Below are positions 1 to 8,671 of a DNA stretch of 64,000 bases, in pieces. The stretch covers positions 124,001 through 188,000 of the forward strand of contig NZ_KB898187.1 in NCBI RefSeq assembly GCF_000377505.1. Direction: 5' to 3'. Each line of letters opens with the position of its first letter. The stretch's first letter is position 1. The translations under genes were made by a program, and so were the position numbers. A model generated the notes under the pieces. That model was not told the origin of the DNA. It did not search any database and saw only the letters and a program-made list of their open reading frames with translations. This DNA comes from Paenibacillus massiliensis 2301065 = DSM 16942 (GTDB lineage: Bacteria; Bacillota; Bacilli; Paenibacillales; Paenibacillaceae).

Positions 1-944
1 CACTTATCATTGGTGCGGGTGCCCTGGGTACAGGGATAGCGGAAACCCTTGTCCGCTCAGGCATTGGTACCTTAACGATTGCAGATCGTGATTATGTCGA
101 ATGGAGTAATTTACAGCGTCAGCAGCTGTACGATGAGAATGATGCGATCTCACGAACGCCAAAGGCGATTGCTGCTCTTAATAGACTTTCTGCCATCAAT
201 TCCTCGGTGAAGATCCATGCTCACGTGCTGGATGTGAATGTGGAGGAACTGGAAGAGCTTATTGCTGGCGCAGACATCATCATGGATGCGACCGATAATT
301 TTGATACAAGATTACTGATAAACGATATTGCCTGTAAGTATGGCATCCCTTGGATCTATGGTGGATGTGTGGGAAGCTACGGTATTACTTATACATTTAT
401 ACCAGGGAAAACGCCTTGTCTGAACTGCCTGCTGGGTAGTGTTCCACTTGGTGGAGATACATGCGATACGTCTGGTATTTTGCCACAAGCCGTACAACTC
501 GTGACAGCGCATCAGACCTCTGAAGCTCTGAAGCTGCTCAGCGGGCATGAAGATGTACTACGAGACAAGCTACTCTCATTTGATGTTTGGCGAAATGAGC
601 ATGTAGCGATTGGGGTCAATAATGCAAAAAAAGCGGATTGTCCATCCTGTGGACCAGCCCCGCGTTATCCTTATCTGGATGCAGCCAACCGACAAAAGAC
701 AGACGTGCTATGCGGGAGAGATACAGTTCAGATCAGACCTTCGCGCAAGCTACAGATTTCGCTCAAGGATATGGCTGAGCAATTGGAGAAAGCGGGTGGA
801 GGACAAGTAACATTGAACCCGTTTCTGCTATCACTGGATCTTGGAGAGAATCGAATTGTGCTGTTCCCGGATGGCCGTGCACTGATTCATGGCACCAAGG
901 ATATTGCGCGAGCTAGAAGTCTCTATCACCGATATTTTGGTTAA
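1..944 (+). CDS. ThiF/MoeB family adenylyltransferase (5' end missing)
   Basis: The gene is cut by the window start; the reading frame is open from base 3. The visible part begins in the Rossmann nucleotide-binding loop (GAGALGTG) and continues through DATDNFDTR, typical of E1-like enzymes that adenylate the C-terminal glycine of a ubiquitin-like sulfur carrier (MoaD or ThiS). Two Cys pairs, CLNC and CPSC, fit the structural zinc site of this family. A tail of about 80 residues follows the second pair, as in some Bacillota MoeB/ThiF proteins. Whether it serves molybdopterin or thiamine synthesis cannot be settled: moeA and mobB lie 52 kb away and thiN lies 2 kb away, but neither is adjacent. 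Family certain, exact role open. Confidence 0.9.
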   Translation, partial: LIIGAGALGTGIAETLVRSGIGTLTIADRDYVEWSNLQRQQLYDENDAISRTPKAIAALNRLSAINSSVKIHAHVLDVNVEELEELIAGADIIMDATDNFDTRLLINDIACKYGIPWIYGGCVGSYGITYTFIPGKTPCLNCLLGSVPLGGDTCDTSGILPQAVQLVTAHQTSEALKLLSGHEDVLRDKLLSFDVWRNEHVAIGVNNAKKADCPSCGPAPRYPYLDAANRQKTDVLCGRDTVQIRPSRKLQISLKDMAEQLEKAGGGQVTLNPFLLSLDLGENRIVLFPDGRALIHGTKDIARARSLYHRYFG

Positions 945-1049
945 GCCTAGCGCTCCCTGAATGTCCAACAATGAATCTACCCATACTGATGACGAGCTTT
1001 CCTTTGGAGTATAGAGACGGGCTTGTGTTTAAACGAAGGAAGGCTCAGA

Positions 1050-1760
1050 TTGAGCAAACGGGTGAGAGTATTGGAGGACATGATCCTGATCCTGAGTGAA
1101 GAGGATAAAATGGAGATTATACTGGCGCTCACAGCGGATGGGTATAAAGTGAGATCTATACATCATCGTGAAGAGGCTGTAGAGTGGCTGCAAGCAATGA
1201 GTACGGATATCATGCTGATGGAGGTTAAGGGAAGGTTATCTTTGGAGAGTCTGCCACAGGATATTTTAACTGCGCTGAGGATGTGCGCTCCGCACATTCC
1301 CGTAATTTTCCTGCTAGATCGCTACGACCCTGAAAATGTAGTTGCCAGCTTCGAGGCTGGTGCCAAGGACGTAGTTCATGTTGCAGAGGATACCTCAATT
1401 GTCCTGGCAAGAGTAAGAAATGTATTACGCTGTACCCGCCCGAGGCATCGTATGCAGAGTGAGCTGGAGATCGGGGATATGATTATTCACCAGGAAATTA
1501 GACAAGTGTGGCGTGCTGGGATTGCAGTGGAGCTTACGCCCAAGGAATTTGATCTGTTGCTGTATCTTGCTTTGCAAGTGAATAGGGTATGCAGTCGTCG
1601 CGAAATCCTTCGACATGTATGGGAACATGACTATATCTCTGATACGAATGTGGTGGACGTCTACATAAGACATTTGAGGAAGAAGCTGGATCGCGGTCAT
1701 AGGCAAAAGCTAATTCGCACCAAGCGCGGGATAGGCTATTATATTGCTCAGCCCGAATGA
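1050..1760 (+). CDS. Orphan OmpR-family response regulator with degenerate receiver
   Basis: The N-terminal part (about residues 11-130) folds like a receiver and the C-terminal part (about 145-236) is an OmpR/PhoB winged helix (LTPKEFDLLLYL, RHLRKKLD, RTKRGIGYYI). The receiver lacks the phosphorylation residues: the acceptor Asp is Glu (E58 in LMEVKG), the conserved Thr/Ser position reads FLLD, and the Lys of the usual KPF motif is missing. No histidine kinase is adjacent. I chose the TTG at 1050 because AAGGAAGG lies six bases upstream; the ATG at 1080 has its GGAGG only two bases away, and an earlier TTG at 1023 has no good site. DNA binding is well supported; phosphorylation-independent control is inferred. 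Confidence 0.85.
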   Translation: MSKRVRVLEDMILILSEEDKMEIILALTADGYKVRSIHHREEAVEWLQAMSTDIMLMEVKGRLSLESLPQDILTALRMCAPHIPVIFLLDRYDPENVVASFEAGAKDVVHVAEDTSIVLARVRNVLRCTRPRHRMQSELEIGDMIIHQEIRQVWRAGIAVELTPKEFDLLLYLALQVNRVCSRREILRHVWEHDYISDTNVVDVYIRHLRKKLDRGHRQKLIRTKRGIGYYIAQPE

Positions 1761-1807
1761 GTACAAGCTTATTTGTGAAGAACTAACGCAAATTCATGAT
1801 TATAGAA

Positions 1808-1855
1808 AAAGTGCTCGCATTGGCTGTTGGCAGCCATGCAGAGCACTTTGTTTTT
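1808..1855. terminator. Hairpin between convergent regulator and NlpC/P60 gene
   Basis: AGTGCTC pairs with GAGCACT around an inner TTGGCTG/CAGCCA stem and is followed by TTTGTTTTT on the plus strand. The A-run on the other side (GAAAAAG) would give a U-tract on the minus strand, so it may work in both directions. Confidence 0.8.
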
Positions 1856-1911
1856 GGTGGATATTCGGACTAAGTTGTTCTGTACTACTTACTATAATGC
1901 ATTAGGGCGGA

Positions 1912-2415
1912 CTAAAGTACGCGACGAGCCTTCAGATAGGTTTTCTTCCATGTACCGGAGTTCAGATCGGAGATCGTCACACCTGGCTTGCCGTAGGTAT
2001 GAAGTATTTTGCCATTGCCTGCATACACTGCGACGTGAGTTACATTTTTCCCGGTGGCACGACTGCCACTGGAGAAGAATACCAGGTCTCCTTTGCGCAG
2101 ATTAGACTTGGATACCGCTTTGCCTTCTTTGGATTGAGCAGCCGATGTTCTTGGCAGATCAACCCCGTACTTTTCAAAAATATGTTGCATAAACGAGGAA
2201 CAATCGAAAACTCTGGTTGTTTTTGTGGAAGCACCGAAATCATAAGGAGTTCCCATGTATTTTTTTCCGTAATTTAATAGGCTGTCGGCAGTGGACTGGC
2301 TTGTAGCTGTTGCGGCTTGAACCGGCTGTGCGTCATATATAGCAACGGCACCGAGGCCGATGGAGACTGCAAATCCAACAGTTGCAATTTTCTTAAACAT
2401 TGGTTGTAAATTCAT
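1912..2415 (-). CDS. Secreted NlpC/P60 family cell-wall endopeptidase
   Basis: This 167-residue protein has a signal peptide (basic MFKK, then a hydrophobic stretch, likely cleavage after PVQA near residue 34) and a single NlpC/P60 domain. Catalytic Cys72 is in FDCSSF, His127 in THVAVY, and a later His in ILHTYG fits the third polar residue. Such enzymes cut the D-glutamyl-meso-diaminopimelate bond in peptidoglycan peptides. No SH3 or LysM binding domain is present. The start at 2415 is preceded by GGAGGT; a longer in-frame extension to 2451 places residues before the signal peptide and is less likely. Upstream lies a candidate extended -10 promoter. Confidence 0.9.
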   Translation of the reverse strand: MNLQPMFKKIATVGFAVSIGLGAVAIYDAQPVQAATATSQSTADSLLNYGKKYMGTPYDFGASTKTTRVFDCSSFMQHIFEKYGVDLPRTSAAQSKEGKAVSKSNLRKGDLVFFSSGSRATGKNVTHVAVYAGNGKILHTYGKPGVTISDLNSGTWKKTYLKARRVL

Positions 2416-2484
2416 GATGTGTGTACCTCCAAGAAATGTGTAGTCATTCATGCGAGATGAATGCTTGTCCGCTTTCCTGGAATG

Positions 2485-2513
2485 AGTATAACAGTTTTGT
2501 AACTTCCTAAAAG
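2485..2513 (-). promoter_or_regulatory. Candidate promoter of the NlpC/P60 gene
   Basis: On the minus strand TATACT (2490-2485) is preceded by TGT, an extended -10 element. The matching -35 region about 17 bases upstream (CTTTTA) is weak. It lies about 70 bases before the start codon. Confidence 0.4.
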
Positions 2514-2616
2514 TTGGATGAAGGCATGAAAAGCTACTCGCACAGCGTTTTTGTAGCTTTTATGAAAAAATGATTAAAATTATGACATAAAACAAATATT
2601 AGGGTTTATGAAAAGT

Positions 2617-2666
2617 AAAAAAAGAGAAGAAACCTTTATATATCAAGGTTCTTCTCCTCTTTTTTT
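2617..2666. terminator. Bidirectional hairpin terminator
   Basis: AGAGAAGAAACCTT pairs with AAGGTTCTTCTCCTCT around a short AT loop. A-runs on the left and T-runs on the right give a U-tract on both strands. It most likely ends the minus-strand thiN transcript, about 225 bases downstream of its stop, and insulates the peptidase gene. Confidence 0.75.
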
Positions 2667-2792
2667 GATCTCTAGCGGCATGGATCGTGGGTTGTTTAGA
2701 TTACAAAGTTGTTACTTTGTATTTCGAGTTTTTTAATCTCTTTTAATTAAATTGTGAGGGGGAAATGCTCTGGCAAACTGGATTTGCTATCG

Positions 2793-2843
2793 AAATGGAG
2801 CTTCTATTAAAATGGAGTTTCTATTAAAATGGTGCTTTTAATA
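2793..2843. repeat. Three tandem 17-base repeats
   Basis: Units start at 2793, 2810 and 2827. The first two, AAATGGAGCTTCTATTA and AAATGGAGTTTCTATTA, differ at one base; the third (AAATGGTGCTTTTAATA) is diverged. The array lies just downstream of thiN, between its stop codon and the terminator hairpin. Confidence 0.85.
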
Positions 2844-2891
2844 AGAGGGATCTACAATGTGCTTATAAATCAATCAGCATGATTGTCCAGC

Positions 2892-3533
2892 TCAGTCTCG
2901 GCTTTGAATCACGAGAAGTACTCCGCTACTGATGGTGACCACCCCTGTATCTCCCGATAGATGATTACTAATGCCTAAAGATTGTCCGAGCTTGAGTGTG
3001 GCATCTACTAACGGATACTGGAAGCCCTTCAGCGTAATCCCTGTCACCTCAGAGCTCAGTGGAAGGAGTGAGATATAGGAGTATCCCATGGATTTCACTT
3101 CCAACGATGAGTCCGTGAGCATGATGTAATTATTCGAATCCTTGATGCTGCAAGGTATGCGATGCTGTAACACCTGCATTAGCAGCTGAATGTTAGCCAA
3201 AGTATGGTCCATCCTCGTTCCTGTGGCGCCTAGCAGAAGGATCTCATCAGGCTGCTGCTCCAGCGCCAGCTCGATAGCCAGCTCTGTATCAGTAAGATCT
3301 TTGTCTACGGCATCGCAGGCCAAGAGTCGTTCTGCATAATCTTCAATCTGATGAAGCTGTTCTGGAAGGATGGAATCGAAATCCCCGACAGCGAGATGGA
3401 TCGGTATATGGTGCTGCATCAAGTAGAGTGCTCCACGGTCCGCGCCGATAATAAAATCATTTGCCTGAATTTCTTTCCAATCCTCCTCGTGAAGCTGTCC
3501 TCCTGAGTAGATTACTACACGCTTATGTGTCAC
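2892..3533 (-). CDS. thiN: Thiamine diphosphokinase
   Basis: This enzyme transfers pyrophosphate from ATP to thiamine to make thiamine diphosphate, the cofactor used by the pyruvate dehydrogenase encoded 3 kb away. The N-terminal catalytic domain shows GADRGALYL, VGDFDS, KDLTDTE and GATGTRMDHTLAN, all hallmark TPK motifs; the C-terminal half is the beta-rich thiamine-binding domain (TLKGFQYPL, GISNHL). I set the start at the GTG at 3533 because AGGAGA lies seven bases upstream and the resulting 213 residues match the usual length. A longer frame to 3671 lacks a ribosome binding site and adds 46 unconserved residues. Confidence 0.92.
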   Translation of the reverse strand: MTHKRVVIYSGGQLHEEDWKEIQANDFIIGADRGALYLMQHHIPIHLAVGDFDSILPEQLHQIEDYAERLLACDAVDKDLTDTELAIELALEQQPDEILLLGATGTRMDHTLANIQLLMQVLQHRIPCSIKDSNNYIMLTDSSLEVKSMGYSYISLLPLSSEVTGITLKGFQYPLVDATLKLGQSLGISNHLSGDTGVVTISSGVLLVIQSRD

Positions 3534-3957
3534 GCTCTCATCTCCTTGATATTTAAAGCTAGCTTGCAGCCTGGTGTACTTACTGAAGCTAAGGTTCAGC
3601 CTGTTGTTCATGACTGATGTTCCTGTGTAAGCGGATGGGGGTGTGGTCGAAGTACCAGACTTGTATTCCACACGGGCTGAATCAATGTTACATTATGTAT
3701 TGTATGGATGTAGCCAGCTTATTTTTTACGTTGGTGGGACATGGAGTATTTGCTGGTTCGAACATCTACATTAAATTTGATCGTTTTATAGTATAACGCT
3801 GATTATTCTCTTGCACAATTCGGCGACATGCCGCTACAATAGATTTCATGTGAAAGATGACACCCCAGGTTATATTTTCAGAAAATTTGAGAGACTATGC
3901 CTGGTGTTGGCGACAACAAGTGACAACATATGGAGAGGAAGCGTAGAAGGATTGGAC
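3534..3957. other. Divergent intergenic region thiN / TRIC gene
   Basis: About 420 bases between two divergent genes. It must hold both promoters, but I see no convincing -35/-10 pair, riboswitch or repeat. A frame open on the plus strand from 3811 is the upstream extension of the next gene and lacks family similarity. Confidence 0.5.
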
Positions 3958-4626
3958 ATGCACATTTTTGATTGGTTCAGCATGATCGGCACAGTAGCCT
4001 TCGCAGTATCAGGCGCGATTGTTGCGATGGAAGAGGGATACGATATTCTTGGCGTGCTGGTACTAGGCCTTGTGACTGCCTTTGGAGGCGGTGTTATCCG
4101 TAATGTACTAATTGGTGTTCCGGTGACTACGTTATGGAGTCAGGGGTCGCTGATTATGCTGGCTGTTATTTCAGTAGCCATTGCTTTCATTCTCCCATTA
4201 TCTTGGATTACACATTGGCGTAGAACCGAGGTGTTCTTTGATGCCATTGGTCTTGCAGCCTTTGCGATCCAAGGAGCGTTGTATGCGACTCAAATGAATC
4301 ATCCGCTGATTGCAGCTATCGTTGCTGGTGTCATGACGGGGATTGGTGGCGGAATCATTCGAGACATATTGGCTGGACGCAAGCCACTGGTGCTGCGAGA
4401 TGAAATCTATGCCGTGTGGGCGATGGTAGGTGGCTTTATGGTCGGTACGGGCTTCACGAAGACACCGGGTCAACTCATCATTCTGTTCACGGGCATTGTA
4501 TTGTTCCGGATGTTATCGGTATATTATAAATGGAAGCTTCCTAGACGTGCGCTGGATACCGGATCATCCGGAACTACAGCCGTAGCGAAGCCGAAGAGAG
4601 ACTATGCAGATTGGGGGACACCTTAA
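3958..4626 (+). CDS. TRIC / UPF0126 family cation channel-like membrane protein
   Basis: A 222-residue integral membrane protein built as two repeats of three hydrophobic helices, each repeat carrying a glycine-rich motif (FGGGVIRNVL near residue 43 and IGGGIIRDIL near residue 130). This pattern defines the bacterial YvgT/UPF0126 proteins, now grouped with trimeric intracellular cation channels. The substrate in bacteria is not settled. The start at 3958 is preceded by AGAAGG at a normal distance and begins directly at the first helix. Its 3' end overlaps a possible upstream start of the phosphatase gene, so the two are probably co-transcribed. Confidence 0.88.
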   Translation: MHIFDWFSMIGTVAFAVSGAIVAMEEGYDILGVLVLGLVTAFGGGVIRNVLIGVPVTTLWSQGSLIMLAVISVAIAFILPLSWITHWRRTEVFFDAIGLAAFAIQGALYATQMNHPLIAAIVAGVMTGIGGGIIRDILAGRKPLVLRDEIYAVWAMVGGFMVGTGFTKTPGQLIILFTGIVLFRMLSVYYKWKLPRRALDTGSSGTTAVAKPKRDYADWGTP

Positions 4627-4630
4627 ACAG

Positions 4631-5104
4631 ATGAACAATCACATTAATGTATTATTCGTGTGCCTGGGCAACATTTGCCGCTCACCAATGGCCGAGGCTG
4701 TATTCAGACATCAGGTTGCTGAGAGAGAGATGAAGGAGCAAATAACGGTAGATTCTGCCGGTACAGGGGATTGGCATGTAGGCAAGCCTCCGCATGAGGG
4801 TACATTGAACCAACTGACTATGCATGGCATCAGTAGTGACGGTCTATTCGCTCGTATTGTCCAGGGAGAGGACTTTGCGCAATTTGATTACATTGTATGC
4901 ATGGATGATTCCAATGAGCAGAATTTACGTCGCTTGCCTGGTGGGGGAGAGGCTGACATCCTGAAATTCATGGATTTGCTACCAGATGAGCTGCAGCGGG
5001 AGGTCCCGGATCCATACTTTACAGGTAACTTTGAAGAGGTATATCGCCTGATCAACGCTGGTTGCGAGAAGCTTCTGGACAAAATTGTCGAAGAAAGGCT
5101 ATGA
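4631..5104 (+). CDS. Low-molecular-weight protein-tyrosine phosphatase
   Basis: The N-terminus carries the phosphate loop CLGNICRS (catalytic Cys11, Arg17), and the general-acid Asp lies in the VPDPYF motif near the C-terminus, so the catalytic set is complete. These enzymes dephosphorylate tyrosine, and in Bacillota some members act on arginine-phosphorylated proteins or on kinases of exopolysaccharide synthesis; the substrate here is unknown. The start is uncertain: the ATG at 4631 lies directly before the conserved strand but has only a distant GGGGGA, while the ATG at 4604 lies inside the preceding gene with GAAGAGAG close upstream. No tyrosine kinase is adjacent. Confidence 0.92.
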   Translation: MNNHINVLFVCLGNICRSPMAEAVFRHQVAEREMKEQITVDSAGTGDWHVGKPPHEGTLNQLTMHGISSDGLFARIVQGEDFAQFDYIVCMDDSNEQNLRRLPGGGEADILKFMDLLPDELQREVPDPYFTGNFEEVYRLINAGCEKLLDKIVEERL

Positions 5105-5485
5105 TTAACTATAGTAGCGTCTGCTTGATGCTGATGTGCTAAGACGACTTTACATAGAAGCGTCTGTAATAGGTACTCGTATGCTGCTACTGTCGAAATA
5201 AGCCGAATCATGGAGTCTCCACAAGAGACTCTGTTGTTTGTGAGCAATTGTAAGCGTACACATTCGGAAGGAAGCGTGTAGCCCCAATGTGTTCTATAGG
5301 GAGCTACGGATTGATTGTGAGTTTTACCGATGTCCCGATGCGCAAATGCCATGAAGGGAGGGATCAGAGCTAGTAGAAATGGATGCAGCGTACACTCAGA
5401 GCAGTATAGCCGTGGGTAACAGTACGTGGGTAAACGAATGATGGAGCAAACGTGAAAAGAAAAAAAGGGAATCGTACGATCCCCT
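5105..5485. other. Gene-free convergent region after the phosphatase
   Basis: About 380 bases. The only structure I find is a perfect 7-base stem GAGTCTC/GAGACTC at 5213-5231 with loop CACAA followed by TGTTGTTTG, a weak possible terminator for the phosphatase transcript. A 154-codon frame on the minus strand overlapping the phosphatase has no recognisable features. Confidence 0.5.
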
Positions 5486-5487
5486 TT
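5455..5487 (-). terminator. Terminator of the esterase gene
   Basis: AAAGGG(G/A)ATCGTACGAT(C/T)CCCTTT forms a near-perfect stem overlapping the stop codon of the minus-strand esterase; on that strand it is followed by a long T-run (TTTTTTCTTTTC). Confidence 0.85.
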
Positions 5488-6220
5488 AGGCCAAATTCAG
5501 AAAATACATAAGTGCATCAGGCAATTCATTCTGCCAGAAGCCCCACAGATGCTGGCCATCCTTCTCGCGATAGGAGACGGTTGCTCCCCGCTCCTCAAGT
5601 AGCTGGCGGGTGAGACGATTAAGCTCCACAAAATCATAAACGCCAGTATCACTCTTGAAGTTCGTCTCCTGCAGACCGACGACCATCCATACATCCAGAT
5701 GGGACAAGTCTTTTTCTTCCGCGATCAAGGCTCTTGACTCATCGTAGTAAGCACCGGAGAGACTGATGATCCGTGTGAACAGATCAGGATAAAGCAAGGC
5801 CAGATGCAGGGAAACACTGCCTCCTAGTGAGTCGCCGGCAAGAATTCGTTCGGAAGGTTCACGGCGCACAGCATATTTTCCTTCTATATAAGGAATAATC
5901 TCTTCGGCGAAGCATGAGGTATAAGCCTCGAACCTGCTACCAAATGGAGCATACTCCGAAGTACGGATGGAGGTATCCACCTCTACACCGACAATGATGA
6001 AAGGCTCAATACCTTCATCCAAAATCAGCCTGTTCGCATGTGTAGCGATTCGACCAAAATTGAAGAACTCTTCTCCATCCTGACAATAGACAACGGGGTA
6101 GCTGAGAATCTCATTGTATCCGGGTGGGAGATAGATGCGAAGTGCTCTATTGGCACCAAGCCACCGGCTTTCGATCTCGTCTTTCAGAATGGTGCGTTTT
6201 AAATAGCGAGAATCCGTCAT
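5486..6220 (-). CDS. Alpha/beta-hydrolase, putative (enterochelin-type) esterase
   Basis: A 244-residue cytoplasmic protein of the esterase D / enterochelin esterase-like family. The nucleophile Ser131 sits in GDSLGG, the oxyanion strand is in YPVVYCQDGEE, and His224 in DGQHLWGFW completes the likely triad; an Asp in the segment around residue 190 would be the acid. No signal peptide. Related proteins hydrolyse siderophore esters or small acyl esters, but no siderophore gene is nearby, so the substrate is open. It stands alone with its own terminator. The start is preceded by AAAGGTGACGAAAC, an acceptable site. Confidence 0.85.
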   Translation of the reverse strand: MTDSRYLKRTILKDEIESRWLGANRALRIYLPPGYNEILSYPVVYCQDGEEFFNFGRIATHANRLILDEGIEPFIIVGVEVDTSIRTSEYAPFGSRFEAYTSCFAEEIIPYIEGKYAVRREPSERILAGDSLGGSVSLHLALLYPDLFTRIISLSGAYYDESRALIAEEKDLSHLDVWMVVGLQETNFKSDTGVYDFVELNRLTRQLLEERGATVSYREKDGQHLWGFWQNELPDALMYFLNLA

Positions 6221-6413
6221 GTTTCGTCACCTTTCATGGGTAAATTTTTGCAATCATGATCACAATAAGTTAAGATTACCGTGATTGAAATTGCAAGTAA
6301 AATACAACATTGTTCTGTTCAAATTTAAAAGATGTACTAAGCTGTTATATAAAATTTAGTCACCTGTTACATATAGCAAAAACAGAAAATCTTATAAAAA
6401 ATGCCGTTTTCCT

Positions 6414-6443
6414 TTGACGGGAGAGATGAAACAGGTGTATAAT
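6414..6443 (+). promoter_or_regulatory. SigA-type promoter of the pdh operon
   Basis: TTGACG (6414-6419) and a perfect TATAAT (6438-6443) are separated by 18 bases. The start codon of pdhA lies 54 bases downstream, preceded by GAGGTGA. Confidence 0.8.
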
Positions 6444-6496
6444 AATTCTATAACAGCGGAACTTGATATTCAAATTTTTTTGTTGAGGTGAAGATA

Positions 6497-7564
6497 ATGA
6501 GCAAGGTTCCTTATGAAGTATATACAGAGGAGGTAGAAGCTCTGTCTGTACTTTCACCGGCTGGTGAAATCGTTAATGAAGAGAAAATGCCTAAGCTTAC
6601 TGATGATCAATTGAAAGAAATTATGTACCGTATGGTATTTACACGTACTTGGGATGACCGTGCCGTGAATCTGGGCCGTCAAGGTCGTCTGGGCTTCTAC
6701 GCACCGGTATCCGGACAAGAAGCAACAATGATCGGTAGTGAATTCGCTCTGGATAAGGACGATTTCGTTGCACCTGGTTACCGTGATATTCCACAATTGG
6801 TATGGCATGGTCTGCCACTGTATCAAGCATTCCTGTACTCCCGTGGCCATCAACATGGCGGTCAAATCCCTGATGGCGTTAAAGTATTGATGCCACAAAT
6901 CATCATCGGTGCGCAAATTCTGCATGCGATGGGTCTTGCAATGGGCTTCAAGCTGAGAAAACAAAAACAAGTCGTTATTACTTACACTGGTGATGGCGGT
7001 TCTTCCGAAGGTGACTTCTACGAAGGTCTGAACTACGCTGGAGTTTACAAACTGCCGGTTATTTTCTTCGTACAGAACAATGGTTATGCGATCACTACTC
7101 CATTCTCCAAGCAAACTGCGGCATTGTCCATCGCTCATAAAGCGGTTGCTGCTGGGATCAAAGGCGTAAAAGTAGATGGCATGGACGTGTTCGCGGTAAT
7201 CAAGGCTGTTCAGGAAGCAGCTGAGCGCGGACGTAATGGCGAGGGTGCAACCCTGATCGAAGCGGTAACTTATCGTTTCCGTCCTCACTCTTTGTCTGAT
7301 GATGCTTCCAAATATCGTTCCAAAGAAGAAGAAACAGAGTGGAGCGAGAAGGACCCAATCGCACGTCTGGCTAAATATCTGGAGAAAAAAGGTCTTTGGA
7401 CTGAAGAAGATACAGCTCGTGTGAAAGAAGAAGCAAAAGCAAAAGTAAACGAAGAAATCAAAAAAGCTGAAAAAACCGAAAAAATGACAGTAGCAGGCTT
7501 GATCGACAGCATGTTTGAGTCCACTCCTAAACATCTGGAAGAGCAAAAGGCTGATTTCGAATAA
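6497..7564 (+). CDS. pdhA: Pyruvate dehydrogenase E1 component, alpha subunit
   Basis: E1 alpha binds thiamine diphosphate and, with E1 beta, decarboxylates pyruvate and reductively acetylates the lipoyl group of E2. The TPP motif runs from GDGGSSEGDFYEG to QNNGYAI (about residues 166-200), and the phosphorylation-loop region YRFRPHSLSDD is present. The length of 355 residues is normal for the family. The start at 6497 has GAGGTGA seven bases upstream; a GTG three codons earlier overlaps that site. It is the first gene of pdhABCD, behind a strong promoter, and codon use is biased as expected for a highly expressed gene. Confidence 0.97.
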   Translation: MSKVPYEVYTEEVEALSVLSPAGEIVNEEKMPKLTDDQLKEIMYRMVFTRTWDDRAVNLGRQGRLGFYAPVSGQEATMIGSEFALDKDDFVAPGYRDIPQLVWHGLPLYQAFLYSRGHQHGGQIPDGVKVLMPQIIIGAQILHAMGLAMGFKLRKQKQVVITYTGDGGSSEGDFYEGLNYAGVYKLPVIFFVQNNGYAITTPFSKQTAALSIAHKAVAAGIKGVKVDGMDVFAVIKAVQEAAERGRNGEGATLIEAVTYRFRPHSLSDDASKYRSKEEETEWSEKDPIARLAKYLEKKGLWTEEDTARVKEEAKAKVNEEIKKAEKTEKMTVAGLIDSMFESTPKHLEEQKADFE

Positions 7565-7663
7565 ATGCACGTACAGGCCGGGGGAACTCCCGGTCTGGCT
7601 TGAACGAATTATAAAGTGATGAAATGAAATGTGACTTGTAATGTTTAAGGAGGAAATGAAGCA

Positions 7664-8641
7664 ATGGCACAAATGAACATGAAAGAAGCGATCCGCGACG
7701 CACTGCGCGTTGAATTGAAGCGTGATCCTAACGTTCTGCTTTTTGGTGAAGATGTAGGTCATGTGGGCGGTGTATTCCGTGCTACTGAAGGTCTGCAAAA
7801 AGAATTCGGTGAAGAGCGTGTATTCGATACTCCACTGGCTGAATCTGCAATCGGTGGTCTGGCTGTAGGTCTTGGTATTCAAGGCTTCCGTCCGGTAGCT
7901 GAAATCCAGTTCGTCGGCTTTATCTTCGAAGCTCTGGACCAAATCGTCGTACAAGCGGCACGTATGCGTTATCGTTCCGGCGGCGTGTACAACTCTCCAA
8001 TCGTATTCCGTACACCATTTGGTGGCGGTGTAAAAGCAGCTGAGCTGCACACAGATTCCCTGGAAGGTCTTCTGACACAAACCCCAGGTATTAAAGTGGT
8101 TGTTCCATCCAATCCTTATGATGCGAAGGGTCTGATGATCGCTTCCATTCGTGATAACGATCCTGTCTTCTTCATGGAGCACTTGAATCTGTATCATGCA
8201 TTCCGTGCTGAAGTGCCAGAAGAGGATTATGTAGTAGAGCTGGGCAAAGCTAACGTAGTTCGCGAAGGCTCTGACGTAACGATTATTACTTATGGCATGA
8301 TGGTTCATACTTCTGTTAAAGCAGCTGATGAGCTGGAGAAGAAAGGTATCAAGGTTGAAGTTATTGACCTGCGTACGATCAGCCCGATCGATATTGATAC
8401 CGTTGTAGCCTCCATCAAGAAAACGAATCGTGCTATCGTCGTTCAGGAAGCGCAAAAGAGCGCGGGCGTTGCTGCTGAAGTCATTGCACAAATCAATGAA
8501 AAAGCAATCCTGCACCTGGAAGCTCCGGTACTGCGTGTAGCAGGTCCAGATACTGTGTATCCATTTGCTCAAATCGAAGACACTTGGTTGCCTAACCCTG
8601 CACGTGTAGTGAAAGCAGTCGAGAACGTCCTGGCATTTTAA
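7664..8641 (+). CDS. pdhB: Pyruvate dehydrogenase E1 component, beta subunit
   Basis: The 325-residue beta subunit completes the alpha2-beta2 E1 enzyme. Visible features are [16 protein letters not shown], the acidic TPP-contact region [10 protein letters not shown] and the C-terminal transketolase domain (about residues 195-320, [11 protein letters not shown]). It follows pdhA by 99 bases and starts behind AAGGAGG. The pdhA-pdhB gap has a possible small hairpin (GGCCGGGGGAACTCCCGGTC around 7576-7595) without a T-run, which could tune relative expression or mRNA stability. Confidence 0.97.
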   Translation: MAQMNMKEAIRDALRVELKRDPNVLLFGEDVGHVGGVFRATEGLQKEFGEERVFDTPLAESAIGGLAVGLGIQGFRPVAEIQFVGFIFEALDQIVVQAARMRYRSGGVYNSPIVFRTPFGGGVKAAELHTDSLEGLLTQTPGIKVVVPSNPYDAKGLMIASIRDNDPVFFMEHLNLYHAFRAEVPEEDYVVELGKANVVREGSDVTIITYGMMVHTSVKAADELEKKGIKVEVIDLRTISPIDIDTVVASIKKTNRAIVVQEAQKSAGVAAEVIAQINEKAILHLEAPVLRVAGPDTVYPFAQIEDTWLPNPARVVKAVENVLAF

Positions 8642-8671
8642 TTGAACTGAATAGATAGGGAGGTTTTTTGC

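Noticed and set aside
2892..3671. Longer thiN starting at 3671
   Set aside because: The internal GTG at 3533 has an ideal ribosome binding site and gives the normal family length.
4888..5352. A 154-codon minus-strand frame overlapping the phosphatase gene
   Set aside because: Half of it lies opposite a conserved gene; no family features and no convincing start.
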